Below are positions 14,962 through 23,828 of a stretch of DNA of 64,000 bases, piece by piece. Position numbers and translations under genes: made by a program. Origin of the DNA: an uncultured Candidatus Saccharibacteria bacterium. Its GTDB lineage: Bacteria; Patescibacteriota; Saccharimonadia; Saccharimonadales; Saccharimonadaceae. Location of the stretch: assembly GCA_947253285.1 (NCBI GenBank), contig CAMXXV010000001.1, forward strand, positions 177,698-241,697. Reading direction: 5' to 3'. The notes beneath the pieces were generated by a model. It was given only the letters and a program-made list of their open reading frames with translations. It was not told where the DNA came from and did no database searches. Within the stretch, counting starts at the first letter, position 1. Each line of letters opens with the position of its first letter.

Positions 14962-15560
14962 TGGCTGAAGCTAAACTATCTGATGCTGTTTTTCAGGTCG
15001 AAGTTCCTAACCATGAACTCCTAAAACTTGCCTATGACAGCTACTTGGCTGCTAATCGCCAGGTCAGCGCTACGACCAAGACTCGTGGCGAAGTCCGTGG
15101 TGGCGGTAAGAAGCCATGGCGCCAGAAGGGTACGGGTCGTGCTCGTTTTGGCTCATCACGCAACCCAATTTGGCGTGGTGGTGGTGTTGTGTTCGGGCCA
15201 CTTGGCATTGAGAACTACAACAAGCGACTCGCTAAGAGCACCAAGCGTGTAGCGTTGCGCCAAGCATTGACGCTAGCTAACCGCGACGGTGAAATCACCG
15301 TAATTGATGCTGTTAAAACTACTGGTAAGACTCGCGAAATCGTCAAGCTATTAGCTGATCTAAATCTTGCCGACAAGCGTCGTGTTCTACTAGTTGATGT
15401 CAAGAATGAACTTAACTTGCGCGCAACAGCCAACCTACCACAGGTTGAACTAGTTAGCCCAACTTATCTATCAGTCTTCCACATCTTAAATGCTGATGCT
15501 ATCGTCTTCACAAAGGAGGCTTTAGCTGCTACAACTGAATGGCTAAAGGAGGATAAATAA
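14961..15560 (+). CDS. rplD: ribosomal protein uL4
   Basis: A 199-residue L4 lining the nascent-chain tunnel. The tunnel loop 'KTRGEVRGGGKKPWRQKG' and 'WRGGGVVFGP' are intact. In E. coli L4 also represses the S10 operon through its leader; the structured leader at 14237 makes a similar loop possible here (inference). One-base overlaps with L3 and L23. Confidence 0.98.
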   Translation: MAEAKLSDAVFQVEVPNHELLKLAYDSYLAANRQVSATTKTRGEVRGGGKKPWRQKGTGRARFGSSRNPIWRGGGVVFGPLGIENYNKRLAKSTKRVALRQALTLANRDGEITVIDAVKTTGKTREIVKLLADLNLADKRRVLLVDVKNELNLRATANLPQVELVSPTYLSVFHILNADAIVFTKEALAATTEWLKEDK

Positions 15561-15865
15561 TGTTTATTGCTCCACGTATTTCCGAAAAAGCCTATGGTCT
15601 ATCAAAGAAAAACATTTACGTATTTGATGTGCCAATGGAGGCTAACAAGGCAGAAGTTCTACGTGAACTAGCTGCTGAATATCCAGATGTCAAGGTTGCA
15701 GACGTTCGCCTAGTTGTTACCAAGGGTAAAACCAAGGCAGCAAATCGCGGCAAGCATGCTCGCCCAGGTGTAACTCGTCGCCAAGACGCCAAGAAGGCTT
15801 ATGTCACCGTTAAGGAAGGCACAATCGAAGTCTTCAAGGAACAAGAAGAAAGTGAGGAGAAGTAG
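15560..15865 (+). CDS. rplW: ribosomal protein uL23
   Basis: A 101-residue L23, the tunnel-exit docking site for trigger factor and SRP. It begins with 'PRISEKAYGLSKKNIYVF' and contains a basic loop 'KGKTKAANRGKHARPGV' and a short acidic C-terminal tail. It starts in a TAATG overlap with L4 and is followed by L2 one base later. Confidence 0.97.
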   Translation: MFIAPRISEKAYGLSKKNIYVFDVPMEANKAEVLRELAAEYPDVKVADVRLVVTKGKTKAANRGKHARPGVTRRQDAKKAYVTVKEGTIEVFKEQEESEEK

Positions 15866-15866
15866 T

Positions 15867-16715
15867 ATGGCAACTAATAATATGAAGCCTACTACCAACG
15901 GTCGTCGTAACCAAATTGCGGCTGATTTTGATCAAATTACTACCAAGAAGCCTGTCAAGAGCCTACTCGTGGTTCGCAAGCAGAATTCAGGCCGTAACAA
16001 TCAGGGTCGCATTACGAGCCGTCACCGTGGTGGTGGCGTGAAGCGGTTTATCCGCATCGTTAACTTCAATCTCGAGCCAGGTACGGTTGCTACTATTGAG
16101 CATATTGAGTACGATCCAGGTCGTTCCGCTCGCATTGCTCGCATCCGTGACCAGAAGGGTAATCTACACTACATTGTTGCCAACAAAGACATGGCGCAAG
16201 GTCAGGTAGTGAAGGTTGCTTCAGCTGAACAGCAAGTTAGTGTTGAGAACGGTAACCGGATGGCATTACGCGATATGCCACTTGGTGCTGTTATCAATAG
16301 TATTGAATTGACCGCTGGTCGTGGCGCACAAGTAGTTCGTGCTGCTGGCGCAAGCGCCCAGATTACTGCTAAGGAAGGCGATTTTGCCATGGTTAAGATG
16401 CCATCTGGTGAAGTTCGCAAGTTCCGCCTAGAGTGCATGGCTACTCTTGGTGTAGTTGGTAATGAGGGTCACCAAAATGTTAAGTCAGGTTATGCTGGTC
16501 GTCACCGCAAGCTTGGTATTCGTCCACATGTTCGTGGTACTCATATGAACGCTTGCGATCACCCACACGGTGGTGGTGATGGTGGTCAGCACGGTACTGG
16601 TAAGGCGCCACGTACCCCATGGGGTAAGCTAACGCTTGGCGTTAAGACTCGTCACCGTAAGCAAACCGACAAGATGATTGTTCGTAGTCGTCACGAAGCT
16701 AAGAGGAGGAAGTAA
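15867..16715 (+). CDS. rplB: ribosomal protein uL2
   Basis: A 282-residue L2, required for subunit joining and peptidyl transfer. The essential C-terminal region '[15 protein letters not shown]' and '[12 protein letters not shown]' is intact. ATG 15867 follows GAGGAG one base after the L23 stop; the longer in-frame reading from 15801 lies inside L23. One-base overlap with S19. Confidence 0.98.
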   Translation: MATNNMKPTTNGRRNQIAADFDQITTKKPVKSLLVVRKQNSGRNNQGRITSRHRGGGVKRFIRIVNFNLEPGTVATIEHIEYDPGRSARIARIRDQKGNLHYIVANKDMAQGQVVKVASAEQQVSVENGNRMALRDMPLGAVINSIELTAGRGAQVVRAAGASAQITAKEGDFAMVKMPSGEVRKFRLECMATLGVVGNEGHQNVKSGYAGRHRKLGIRPHVRGTHMNACDHPHGGGDGGQHGTGKAPRTPWGKLTLGVKTRHRKQTDKMIVRSRHEAKRRK

Positions 16716-16975
16716 TGAGTAGAAGCTTAAAGAAGGGGCCGTATATCGACGCCAAGCTGATCAAGAAGGTGACTGCTCTATCTGCAGACGATAGAACTGT
16801 TATCAAGACTTGGGCTCGTGCTTCTGTAATTACCCCAGAAATGGTTAACCGTACGATTGCCGTTCATAACGGTCGCGTGCATGTGCCAGTTCTGATTACA
16901 GAAAACATGGTTGGCCACAAGCTCGGCGAATTTGCCCCGACTCGCAAGTTCCGTAAGCACGGAGGTAAGAAATAA
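16715..16975 (+). CDS. rpsS: ribosomal protein uS19
   Basis: An 86-residue S19 of the 30S head, contacting S13 and the A-site tRNA. It begins [14 protein letters not shown] and ends with '[15 protein letters not shown]', the normal core with a short tail. TAATG junctions on both sides. Confidence 0.98.
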   Translation: MSRSLKKGPYIDAKLIKKVTALSADDRTVIKTWARASVITPEMVNRTIAVHNGRVHVPVLITENMVGHKLGEFAPTRKFRKHGGKK

Positions 16976-17397
16976 TGAGTGAGTCATTAACAACCAAGGC
17001 CTACCTAAAGGAGCTACGCCTAGCTCCACGTAAGGTATCACTAGTTGCTAGCTTGGTTCGCGGTCGCAATGTAGAGGATGCGCTAGTTATCTTAGCTCAT
17101 ACTCCAAAGCGTGCTGCGAAGCCACTAAGCAAAGTGATTGCTAGTGCAAAGGCCAACGCAATGAATAACTTTAACCTAAAGGCGGACAGCTTGGTAATTG
17201 AAACCTTGTCTGTCACGGCGGGTGCTCGCTTGAAGCGCTATCGCCCAGTATCACGTGGTATGGCACATCCATATCAGCGCAAGACCTCAAACATCTTGGT
17301 AGTGGTACGTGGCGAGGTGAAGCCAGCTGCTAAACCAGCGAAGGCTGCCAAGGCAGAAGCAAAACCTGCTGCTAAGCCAGAAAAGGAGAGCAAGTAA
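16975..17397 (+). CDS. rplV: ribosomal protein uL22 with Ala/Lys/Pro tail
   Basis: A 140-residue L22 forming part of the exit tunnel. The core (residues 1-112) includes 'LRLAPRKVSLVASLVRG' and the hairpin 'YRPVSRGMAHPYQRKTS'. The last 28 residues are a repetitive Ala/Lys/Pro/Glu tail (PAAKPAKAAKAEAKPAAKPE) not found in typical L22 and probably disordered. TAATG junctions on both sides. Confidence 0.97.
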   Translation: MSESLTTKAYLKELRLAPRKVSLVASLVRGRNVEDALVILAHTPKRAAKPLSKVIASAKANAMNNFNLKADSLVIETLSVTAGARLKRYRPVSRGMAHPYQRKTSNILVVVRGEVKPAAKPAKAAKAEAKPAAKPEKESK

Positions 17398-18029
17398 TGG
17401 GCCAGAAAGTAAACCCAATTAGCTTGCGTGTACAAGCTACCAAGAATTGGACTAGCAAATGGTTCGCTAACAGCAAGCGTGACTTCGCTGCTTGGCTCGC
17501 AACTGATATTAAGTTGCGCAAGGCAATTGAGTCACGGTTTGAAACCCGAGCCGTAATTAACAAGATTGATATTGAGCGCAGTGCTAACCAAACTACTATC
17601 AACATCTGGACCAGCAAAGCTGGTGTGGTGATTGGTCGTGGTGGTGCCGGTGTGCAAGAGCTAAAGGCTGAACTAGAGAAGATTGCTGGTGAGCCGATTC
17701 GCTTGAACATCGAAGAAGTAAAGCGCCCAGAACTAGCTGCAAAGATTGTAGCTGAAAATATTGCACGTCAGTTGGAACGCCGCATCAACTTCCGCCGCGC
17801 CTGCAAGAGTGCAGTGCAAAGCGTGATGGCTGCTGGCGCTAAGGGTGTTCGTATTGAACTCGGTGGTCGCTTGAACGGTGCTGAGATGTCACGTCGTGAA
17901 AAGTTCAACGAGGGTTCAGTGCCACTACAAACGATTCGTGCTAATATCGATTACCACCTAGCTGTTTCAAAGACTGCTGCTGGTACCATCGGTATTAAGG
18001 TTTGGATTAATAAGGGAGAGAGGCGCTAA
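17397..18029 (+). CDS. rpsC: ribosomal protein uS3
   Basis: A 210-residue S3 at the mRNA entry channel. It begins GQKVNPISLRV, has the KH-domain loop 'VVIGRGGAGVQELK', and ends with 'TIGIKVWINKGE'. It lacks the long basic tail seen in many bacteria. It starts in a TAATG overlap with L22 and is immediately followed by L16. Confidence 0.98.
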   Translation: MGQKVNPISLRVQATKNWTSKWFANSKRDFAAWLATDIKLRKAIESRFETRAVINKIDIERSANQTTINIWTSKAGVVIGRGGAGVQELKAELEKIAGEPIRLNIEEVKRPELAAKIVAENIARQLERRINFRRACKSAVQSVMAAGAKGVRIELGGRLNGAEMSRREKFNEGSVPLQTIRANIDYHLAVSKTAAGTIGIKVWINKGERR

Positions 18030-18446
18030 ATGTTGTTACTACCAAAGAAGACAAAGTTTCGCAAAGCTTTCAAGGGTCGTAATGATGGCGTAGCTACCAG
18101 CTGTAATTACATTGCATTTGGTGAGTTTGGTTTGCAGTCACAGGGCAACGCTCGTGTTACTAGCCGCCAAATCGAGGCTGCACGTCGCGCTATTACCGGT
18201 AAAACTGCTCGTGGCGGTAAAATCTGGATTCGTATTTTCCCACAAATCCCTGTTACCAAGAAGGCTCTTGGTCTAAAGATGGGTGGTGGTAAAGGTGCTC
18301 CAGAATATTTCGTAGCTAAAGTCAAGAAAGGCACAATGCTATTTGAGATGGCTGGTGTCAGCGAAGACGTCGCCCGTGAAGCTTTACGCCTAGCATCAAA
18401 CAAGTTGCCAATCAAGACTAAGTTTGTGAAGCGGGAGGAAGCATAA
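18030..18446 (+). CDS. rplP: ribosomal protein uL16
   Basis: A 138-residue L16, positioned near A- and P-site tRNA. It begins [15 protein letters not shown] and has the conserved '[20 protein letters not shown]' and '[17 protein letters not shown]'. Its stop overlaps the L29 start by one base. Confidence 0.98.
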   Translation: MLLLPKKTKFRKAFKGRNDGVATSCNYIAFGEFGLQSQGNARVTSRQIEAARRAITGKTARGGKIWIRIFPQIPVTKKALGLKMGGGKGAPEYFVAKVKKGTMLFEMAGVSEDVAREALRLASNKLPIKTKFVKREEA

Positions 18447-18757
18447 TGGCTGAAGCAAAGAAGACGACTGTCAAGAAGACTACTACCAAGAAGCCAGCGA
18501 AGGCTGCTGAGAAGGTTGCTGATAAGAAAGTGAAGGCTCTAGCAGCTAACGCTGAACTATTAGCCAGCTTGCGCAAGATGACTGTTGCTGAGCTTGATAA
18601 GGCCCTAGTGGAAGCAAAGGCCGACCTCAAGCAGGCACAAAAGTTGTTGCGCGCCAATGAATTGCCAGCAACTCACGTAATCAAGACTATGAAGGCAAAG
18701 ATTGCACGGATTCATGCTGTTGCAACCGAGAAGAAGAACGCAAAGGAGGCTAAATGA
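18446..18757 (+). CDS. rpmC: ribosomal protein uL29 with N-terminal extension
   Basis: A 103-residue L29; the normal protein is about 65. Residues 1-35 are a Lys/Thr/Ala-rich extension (KKTTVKKTTTKKPAKAAEK). The two-helix core follows ('LASLRKMTVAELDKALVEAK' and 'IKTMKAKIARIHAVATE'). It lies next to L23 at the tunnel exit. It overlaps the S17 start by 4 bases (ATGA). Confidence 0.94.
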   Translation: MAEAKKTTVKKTTTKKPAKAAEKVADKKVKALAANAELLASLRKMTVAELDKALVEAKADLKQAQKLLRANELPATHVIKTMKAKIARIHAVATEKKNAKEAK

Positions 18758-19089
18758 GCAAGCGTACCATTAGCGGCGTAGTTACCAGCAAGGCTGGCGA
18801 CAAGACAATTGTGGTTACTCGCACCGTGCGTGAAACACATCCGCTATACGGCAAGAAGTTTACCACTAGCCGCAAGTTCCATGCTCACGACGAAGCCAAT
18901 ACCGCTAAGGTTGGCGACAAGGTCGTGATTGAGGAGAGCAAGCCGATTTCAAAGACTGTAGTTTGGACGTTGAAGGACGTTGTCGAGCGCGGTCGTGAGC
19001 GACTTGAAGTTAAAAAGACTGAAGTAGAGGAAGAACTCGAGGCTGCGGCCAAGGGTGCCGAAACTGAGGATAGTAAGGAGAGCGAATAA
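18754..19089 (+). CDS. rpsQ: ribosomal protein uS17 with acidic tail
   Basis: A 111-residue S17, a primary 16S-binding assembly protein with an OB fold. Core signatures are '[16 protein letters not shown]' and '[19 protein letters not shown]', followed by '[15 protein letters not shown]'. The C-terminus carries an extra Glu/Ala-rich segment of about 25 residues. ATGA overlap with L29 and TAATG overlap with L14. Confidence 0.97.
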   Translation: MSKRTISGVVTSKAGDKTIVVTRTVRETHPLYGKKFTTSRKFHAHDEANTAKVGDKVVIEESKPISKTVVWTLKDVVERGRERLEVKKTEVEEELEAAAKGAETEDSKESE

Positions 19090-19457
19090 TGATTCAACAG
19101 GAAACTCGTTTACGGGTTGCCGACAACAGTGGCGCTAAGGAAGTGCTATGTATTCGTGTCCTAGGTGCTACTCGGCGCCGTTATGCTCGTGTCGGTGATA
19201 TTATCACTGCTAGCGTAAAGGAAGCCGACCCGCACGGCAACACCAAGAAGAAATCAGTTGTCAAATGCGTAGTTGTCCGCACTTGCGAGAAGATTCGCCG
19301 TAAGGATGGCTCAACCATCAAGTTTGATGACAATGCTGTAGTGTTAATTAACCCAGATAAAACGCCAAAAGCCACTCGTGTCTTTGGGCCGATTCCACGC
19401 GAGTTGCGTGACCTCGGCTATGCCAAGATTGTCTCTTTGGCCCCGGAGGTACTATAA
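19089..19457 (+). CDS. rplN: ribosomal protein uL14
   Basis: A 122-residue L14, standard length, forming an intersubunit bridge and the binding surface for the silencing factor RsfS. It begins [19 protein letters not shown] and ends with '[20 protein letters not shown]'. Reading frame, length and junctions (TAATG on both sides) are regular. Confidence 0.98.
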   Translation: MIQQETRLRVADNSGAKEVLCIRVLGATRRRYARVGDIITASVKEADPHGNTKKKSVVKCVVVRTCEKIRRKDGSTIKFDDNAVVLINPDKTPKATRVFGPIPRELRDLGYAKIVSLAPEVL

Positions 19458-19756
19458 TGAAGCGTATTGTTAAGGGCATGACCGTCAAAGTTATGACGGG
19501 TGACAACAAGGGCAAGATTGCTGAGGTAACCCGCGTCGATGGCGACAAGGTTTATCTTGAAGGCGTTAATAAGATTGAGCGTCACTACCGCGCCACTGCA
19601 TATAATCAAGGTGGCAAGCGCGATATCCAGAAGCCAGTTCACGTCTCAAATGTAGCCGTGGTGGTCGATAAAGACCAAGTTACCAAGGTGGCTTATGAGA
19701 CTAAGAACGACAAGAAGGTTCGCGTCGCTAAAGTTAATAATAAGGAGGTTAAGTAA
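19457..19756 (+). CDS. rplX: ribosomal protein uL24
   Basis: A 99-residue L24, an initiator of 50S assembly. The KOW motif is present as 'KVMTGDNKGKIAEVTRVDGD', followed by 'GVNKIERH' and a basic C-terminus. Cysteine-free. One-base overlaps with L14 and L5. Confidence 0.97.
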   Translation: MKRIVKGMTVKVMTGDNKGKIAEVTRVDGDKVYLEGVNKIERHYRATAYNQGGKRDIQKPVHVSNVAVVVDKDQVTKVAYETKNDKKVRVAKVNNKEVK

Positions 19757-20340
19757 TGGCTACTGCGAAGAAGAGCGAAGCCTACATGCCTCGCTTAAAG
19801 AAGCTTTACAAAGAGACCGTCGTATCAGAGCTTGAGAAGGACTTAAACCTTGACAACGTCAACAACGTGCCAAAGCTAGTCAAAATCATGGTTACCTCTG
19901 GTACTGGTCGCAACAAGGACAACAAACACTACCAGGAGGTAGTGGTAAATACCCTTACAAAGATTACCGGCCAAAAGCCAGTGGCACGTCTTGCAAAGAA
20001 GTCAATTGCCACCTTTAAGATTCGTAAGGGTATGGGTGCACCAGTTGGCGTAGTGGTAACACTGCGTGGTGACCGTATGTGGGAATTCATGGATCGTCTA
20101 ATCAACGTTGCAATGCCGCGCATTCGCGACTTCCATGGTGTTAGCACCAAGGCGTTCGACCGCCAAGGTAACTATAGCCTAGGTATTGCAGAACAGTCGA
20201 TTTTCCCAGAACTAACCTTTGAAGAAACTACGACATTGCACGGCTTACAGGTAACATTTACCATTGCAAATAGCAATCCAGCCGCATCAAAGGTATTTCT
20301 AGAGAAGTTTGGTTTTCCATTTGAGAAGGAGGTTAAGTAA
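19756..20340 (+). CDS. rplE: ribosomal protein uL5
   Basis: A 194-residue L5 that binds 5S rRNA and contacts P-site tRNA. Signatures are '[18 protein letters not shown]', '[20 protein letters not shown]' and '[16 protein letters not shown]'. The first 8 residues form a short extension. One-base overlaps with L24 and S14. Confidence 0.98.
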   Translation: MATAKKSEAYMPRLKKLYKETVVSELEKDLNLDNVNNVPKLVKIMVTSGTGRNKDNKHYQEVVVNTLTKITGQKPVARLAKKSIATFKIRKGMGAPVGVVVTLRGDRMWEFMDRLINVAMPRIRDFHGVSTKAFDRQGNYSLGIAEQSIFPELTFEETTTLHGLQVTFTIANSNPAASKVFLEKFGFPFEKEVK

Positions 20341-20609
20341 TGGCAAAGAAATCAGCCCTCGCACGTAACGCAAAGCGTGCCAAAATGATTGCCAAGTATG
20401 CCGCAAAGCGTGCTGAGCTCAAGGAAGCTGGTGATAGCGAAGGTTTACAGAAGCTACCACGCAACTCTAGTCCAGTTCGCGTCAAGAATCGTTGTACTGA
20501 AACCGGTCGCCCACATGCTTACATGCGTCGCTTCGGCCTCAGCCGCATCGCATTCCGCGAGCATGCGTCAAAGGGTGAAATCCCTGGTGTAACTAAGGCA
20601 AGTTGGTAA
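20340..20609 (+). CDS. rpsN: ribosomal protein uS14, zinc-free form
   Basis: An 89-residue S14 of the long, zinc-independent type: it has one Cys rather than two CxxC pairs. It ends with the usual '[20 protein letters not shown]'-like block (here [20 protein letters not shown]) and '[17 protein letters not shown]'. It sits in the 30S head. Overlaps the L5 stop by one base; 15 bases before S8. Confidence 0.98.
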   Translation: MAKKSALARNAKRAKMIAKYAAKRAELKEAGDSEGLQKLPRNSSPVRVKNRCTETGRPHAYMRRFGLSRIAFREHASKGEIPGVTKASW

Positions 20610-20624
20610 AGGAAAGGAAAAGAC

Positions 20625-21026
20625 ATGAGTTTACAAAGTTCAGACCCAATTGCCGACTTGCTGACCCGCATCCGTAACGCTATCAGCGTCGGTAAGAACG
20701 AAGTTCGTGTTCCATCAAGCAAGATGAAGCGTGTTGTAGCTGAAGTATTGGCTAAGCATGGCTATCTCGCCGCTGTCAAGGAAGAGGCTGGCACTCCACG
20801 TGCTACGCTCGTAATCACCATCAACCAGGCTGGCACTAACGCCAATATCACTGAGATTACTCGTGTTAGTAAGCCAGGTCGTCGTGTTTACGCTAAGTCA
20901 ACCGAAATCCCACGTGTCGCTAGCGGCCGCGGTATCATGATTGTTTCAACCTCTCATGGTGTCATGACTGGCGCTGAGGCAGTGAAGCAAAAGCTCGGTG
21001 GTGAGTTAATTTGCAAGGTGTATTAA
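20625..21026 (+). CDS. rpsH: ribosomal protein uS8
   Basis: A 133-residue S8, a central-domain 16S assembly protein and the translational repressor of the spc operon in E. coli. It begins with 'SDPIADLLTRIRNAISVGK' and ends with 'GIMIVSTSHGVMTGAEA'. AAGGAAAAGAC precedes the ATG; it is one of the few genes in this operon with a small gap rather than an overlap. Confidence 0.98.
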   Translation: MSLQSSDPIADLLTRIRNAISVGKNEVRVPSSKMKRVVAEVLAKHGYLAAVKEEAGTPRATLVITINQAGTNANITEITRVSKPGRRVYAKSTEIPRVASGRGIMIVSTSHGVMTGAEAVKQKLGGELICKVY

Positions 21027-21042
21027 TTAAAGAAAGGAAGAT

Positions 21043-21579
21043 ATGAGTCGAATCGGAAAACTACCAATTGCTATCCCAACTGGTGTGACAATCACGGTTG
21101 ATCCAGATTTCATTACCGTTAAAGGGCCAAAGGGTGAGCTAAAGCAGTTCACCCTCCCAGAGGTAGACGTAACCGTAGCGGATAACGAAGTAGTAGTTAC
21201 ACGCCATGATGATTCAAAGATTGCGAAGAGCCGCCATGGCCTAATGCGCGCTTTAATCAATAACATGGTTACCGGTGTAACTAAGGGCTTTGAGAAGAAG
21301 CTACAAATCAATGGCGTTGGCTTCCGCCTACAATCAAAGGGGCCACAGGAAGTCGAGATGGCGTTAGGCTTCTCACACCCAGTAGTTTATACTGCACCTG
21401 AGGGTATTACTCTAACCTGCAACAAGATGGAACTAACTGTGAGCGGTATCAGCAAGCAGCAAGTTGGTCAGGTTGCAGCTGAAATTCGCGCACTCAAGAA
21501 GCCTGAACCATACAAGGGTAAGGGCATTAAGTATGCTGACGAGGTAATCATCCGTAAGGCTGGAAAGGCAGGTAAGTAA
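21043..21579 (+). CDS. rplF: ribosomal protein uL6
   Basis: A 178-residue L6 near the sarcin-ricin loop and factor-binding site. It begins SRIGKLPIAIPTGVTI, carries 'VTVKGPKGEL'-type text (here ITVKGPKGELKQF), and ends with 'PEPYKGKGIKYADEVIIRKA'. AAAGAAAGGAAGAT precedes the start; one-base overlap with L18. Confidence 0.98.
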   Translation: MSRIGKLPIAIPTGVTITVDPDFITVKGPKGELKQFTLPEVDVTVADNEVVVTRHDDSKIAKSRHGLMRALINNMVTGVTKGFEKKLQINGVGFRLQSKGPQEVEMALGFSHPVVYTAPEGITLTCNKMELTVSGISKQQVGQVAAEIRALKKPEPYKGKGIKYADEVIIRKAGKAGK

Positions 21580-21920
21580 TGTCACGTCTAAATAATCTAA
21601 CTTTGCGTAAGAACCGTATCCGCTCAAAGGTTAGCGGTACCGCCGAGCGTCCACGCCTTAGCGTGTTCATCTCGAACAAGAATGTCACCGCTCAGCTTAT
21701 TGATGATGCTGCTGGTAAGACTCTAGCTTATGCTACTACTGTTAAGTCAGATGTAAAGGGTTCTCTATCAGAGAAGGCTGCTAAGATTGGTGCAGAAATT
21801 GCCGACAAAGCCGCCGCTGCCAAGATTACCGCTGTTGTGTTTGACCGTAACGGTCGCGCTTACGCTGGTCGTCTACATGCCCTAGCTAACGCCGCCCGGG
21901 AGAAAGGATTGAAGTTCTAA
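21579..21920 (+). CDS. rplR: ribosomal protein uL18
   Basis: A 113-residue L18 binding 5S rRNA. It has the motif 'KVSGTAERPRLSVFISNKNV' and ends with 'FDRNGRAYAGRLHALANAAR'. Normal length. One-base overlaps with L6 and S5. Confidence 0.98.
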   Translation: MSRLNNLTLRKNRIRSKVSGTAERPRLSVFISNKNVTAQLIDDAAGKTLAYATTVKSDVKGSLSEKAAKIGAEIADKAAAAKITAVVFDRNGRAYAGRLHALANAAREKGLKF

Positions 21921-22561
21921 TGAACGAAGATGCAAAGATGAATACTGCACCAGCTGCTGCGAAGAATGGTGAAGCACCACGCCGCAAGTTCGGTTCAGCT
22001 AATAACTTCAGCAGCGATAGCGTTAGCCGTGATCGCCGCCGCGGTGGTCGTAATGATCGTCGCAATAATCGTCGCGAACACACTCAAGAGGAGAAGTTGT
22101 TCGACGAGCAGACTGTCTCAATTGACCGCGTGTCTCGTACTGTAAAGGGTGGCCGCCGTTTGCGCTTCAAGGCACTAGTAGTGGTCGGTGACCGCAAGAA
22201 TAAGGTTGGTGTCGGTGTATCAAAGGGCCGCGATGTTCAGCAAGCTGTTGAGAAGGCAACTAACATTGCAAAGAAGACCATGATTACTATCCCAGTTGAG
22301 AATGATACTTTGCCACATGAAGTGGAGCTAAAGTATGGCGCTAGCCGCGTTTTGCTAAAGCCTGCTGCTCCTGGTACTGGTATTATCGCTGGTGGCGTAG
22401 TTCGCACTATCATCGGTGTCACTAGCGTCAAGAACCTAGTTTCTAAGTCAATTGGTTCAACCAACAAGGTCAACGTGGCGTATGCTACCATTAAGGCGTT
22501 GTCTGAATTGAAGCCACGCGCTGAATGGGTTGGCAACAAGGCGAAGAAGGAGGAAAAGTAA
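21920..22561 (+). CDS. rpsE: ribosomal protein uS5 with N-terminal extension
   Basis: A 213-residue S5, important for decoding accuracy and mRNA helicase activity. Residues 1-55 form an Asn/Arg-rich basic extension (RDRRRGGRNDRRNNRREH) before the dsRNA-binding core, which starts near 'QTVSIDRVSRTVKGGRRL' and continues with 'KVGVGVSKGRDVQQAVEKA'. It is followed directly by L15, so the L30 gene normally found between them is missing. One-base overlaps on both sides. Confidence 0.97.
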   Translation: MNEDAKMNTAPAAAKNGEAPRRKFGSANNFSSDSVSRDRRRGGRNDRRNNRREHTQEEKLFDEQTVSIDRVSRTVKGGRRLRFKALVVVGDRKNKVGVGVSKGRDVQQAVEKATNIAKKTMITIPVENDTLPHEVELKYGASRVLLKPAAPGTGIIAGGVVRTIIGVTSVKNLVSKSIGSTNKVNVAYATIKALSELKPRAEWVGNKAKKEEK

Positions 22562-23031
22562 TGGTAAAATATCATGAACTAGATGCAACTGTTACCCCTG
22601 ATCGCAAGCGCGTTGGTCGTGGTATCAGCTCTGGCTATGGCAAGACTGCTGGCCGTGGTACTAAGGGCCAGAAGGCTCGTACCGGTAAGAACAAGACTAT
22701 TCAAATTATGACTGGTGCTCGTTCTCGTATGCGTCAGCTGCCAAAGCAGCGTGGTTTCAAGAGCAAGCGCGTGCCAGCACAGGTAGTTTATGCTGACCAG
22801 CTAAACGACCTCAAGGCAACCGTAATTGATAACAATGCGCTTTATGAAGCCGGTTTAATCAACACCCCGTTCAATGCTGTCAAGGTTATTGCTCGTGGTG
22901 AATTGACTAGCAAGGCTACTGTTAAGGTTGCTGCTATGAGTGCTTCTGTGCGTGAAGCTCTCGCTAAGAATGGCGGTAATTTCGAGGCTACAGCTGTACC
23001 TCTACCAGTTGCACAAGAAAAAGCTGAATAA
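22561..23031 (+). CDS. rplO: ribosomal protein uL15
   Basis: A 156-residue L15, the last gene of this operon. It has the glycine/basic N-terminal region 'KRVGRGISSGYGKTAGRG' and 'GARSRMRQLPKQRGF'. ATG 22561 overlaps the S5 stop by one base and is preferred to an in-frame start inside S5. secY, usually next, is instead at 29756, and the operon ends at a strong terminator. Confidence 0.97.
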   Translation: MVKYHELDATVTPDRKRVGRGISSGYGKTAGRGTKGQKARTGKNKTIQIMTGARSRMRQLPKQRGFKSKRVPAQVVYADQLNDLKATVIDNNALYEAGLINTPFNAVKVIARGELTSKATVKVAAMSASVREALAKNGGNFEATAVPLPVAQEKAE

Positions 23032-23050
23032 TAAGAGTCTGACCGCTCCC

Positions 23051-23081
23051 GAATACACCCTTGTCTAGGGTGTATTCTTTT
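23051..23081 (+). terminator. terminator of the ribosomal-protein operon
   Basis: GAATACACCCT (23051-23061), loop TGTCT, AGGGTGTATTC (23067-23077), then TTTT. Confidence 0.93.
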
Positions 23082-23086
23082 GACCT

Positions 23087-23116
23087 AAAAATAGCCCCAT
23101 ATTAAGGGGCTATTTT
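23087..23116 (-). terminator. terminator of the minus-strand operon ending at rluB-like gene
   Basis: AAAATAGCCCC (ending 23098), a 7-base loop, GGGGCTATTTT (23106-23116). Read on the minus strand it ends with a T-run; it overlaps the stop codon of the gene at 23115 and could also back up the plus-strand terminator. Confidence 0.88.
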
Positions 23117-23807
23117 ACTTTAGAAGGGCAACTTCGCGCGGCGTTAGTTCAAGAAATGCGCCCGAGGCTAGTCCGCTTAGGGCAATGCCATCAAAGTTAA
23201 TGCGGTGGAGCTTAACCACTGTGTAACCGAGGCTGGCAAAAGTGCGGCGAATTTGTCGGTTGCGCCCCTCGTGCATAGTAACCTTAAATTCTGTGCGGGT
23301 ATCATTGAGTCGTTCAAGGCCCAATTTACTATTGCCGTCTGGTAAGTTAACGCCAAAATCAGCAATCATTTGTTGATGTAAGGGTTGTAACGGCTGGTCT
23401 AGTGTTACTAAGTACTCTTTAGTCTTGGCAAATTTAGGGTGGGTCAAATGGAATGCGAGGTCGCCATCGTCAGTCAAGAGAATTAGGCCAGATGAATCTT
23501 TATCGAGTCGACCAATAGTCTTCAGTTTATGATATTTCTCTGGTAGAATAGCATAAATAGTTTCGACGTCTTTAGCCTGCGCTTTACGTGAGCAAACATA
23601 GCCTACGGGCTTATTAAAAGCTAGAACTGTGCTTGTCTGGGGCAAATGTAATATAGCGCCATTTAACTTGACGACGTCACCATCCGATACGTCAACACCA
23701 ATCGTTACTGGTGCACTGTTAATGGTAACCTTGCCGGCCGCAATCAACTGGTCGGCCTCACGGCGTGATACACCGCTGGCATGAGCAATAAACTTGTTTA
23801 GTCGCAT
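23115..23807 (-). CDS. RsuA/RluB-family rRNA pseudouridine synthase
   Basis: A 230-residue enzyme converting a specific rRNA uridine to pseudouridine. An S4 RNA-binding domain (residues 1-48, 'MRLNKFIAHASGVSRREAD') is followed by the catalytic domain with GRLDKDSSGL (catalytic Asp 102) and the family ending 'MHEGRNRQIRRTFASLGY'. This pattern fits RluB/RluE/RluF/RsuA; B. subtilis RluB is the closest type, but the target base cannot be told. A TATAAT at 23820-23815 lies 7 nt before the ATG, implying its own leaderless transcript in addition to read-through from the receiver gene. Confidence 0.92.
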   Translation of the reverse strand: MRLNKFIAHASGVSRREADQLIAAGKVTINSAPVTIGVDVSDGDVVKLNGAILHLPQTSTVLAFNKPVGYVCSRKAQAKDVETIYAILPEKYHKLKTIGRLDKDSSGLILLTDDGDLAFHLTHPKFAKTKEYLVTLDQPLQPLHQQMIADFGVNLPDGNSKLGLERLNDTRTEFKVTMHEGRNRQIRRTFASLGYTVVKLHRINFDGIALSGLASGAFLELTPREVALLK

Positions 23808-23814
23808 TAAGCTT

Positions 23815-23820
23815 ATTATA
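23815..23820 (-). promoter_or_regulatory. -10 box for a leaderless rluB-like mRNA
   Basis: TATAAT on the minus strand, 7 bases before the ATG at 23807, in the 21-base gap behind the receiver gene. No good -35. Confidence 0.55.
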
Positions 23821-23828
23821 CACGTTAG

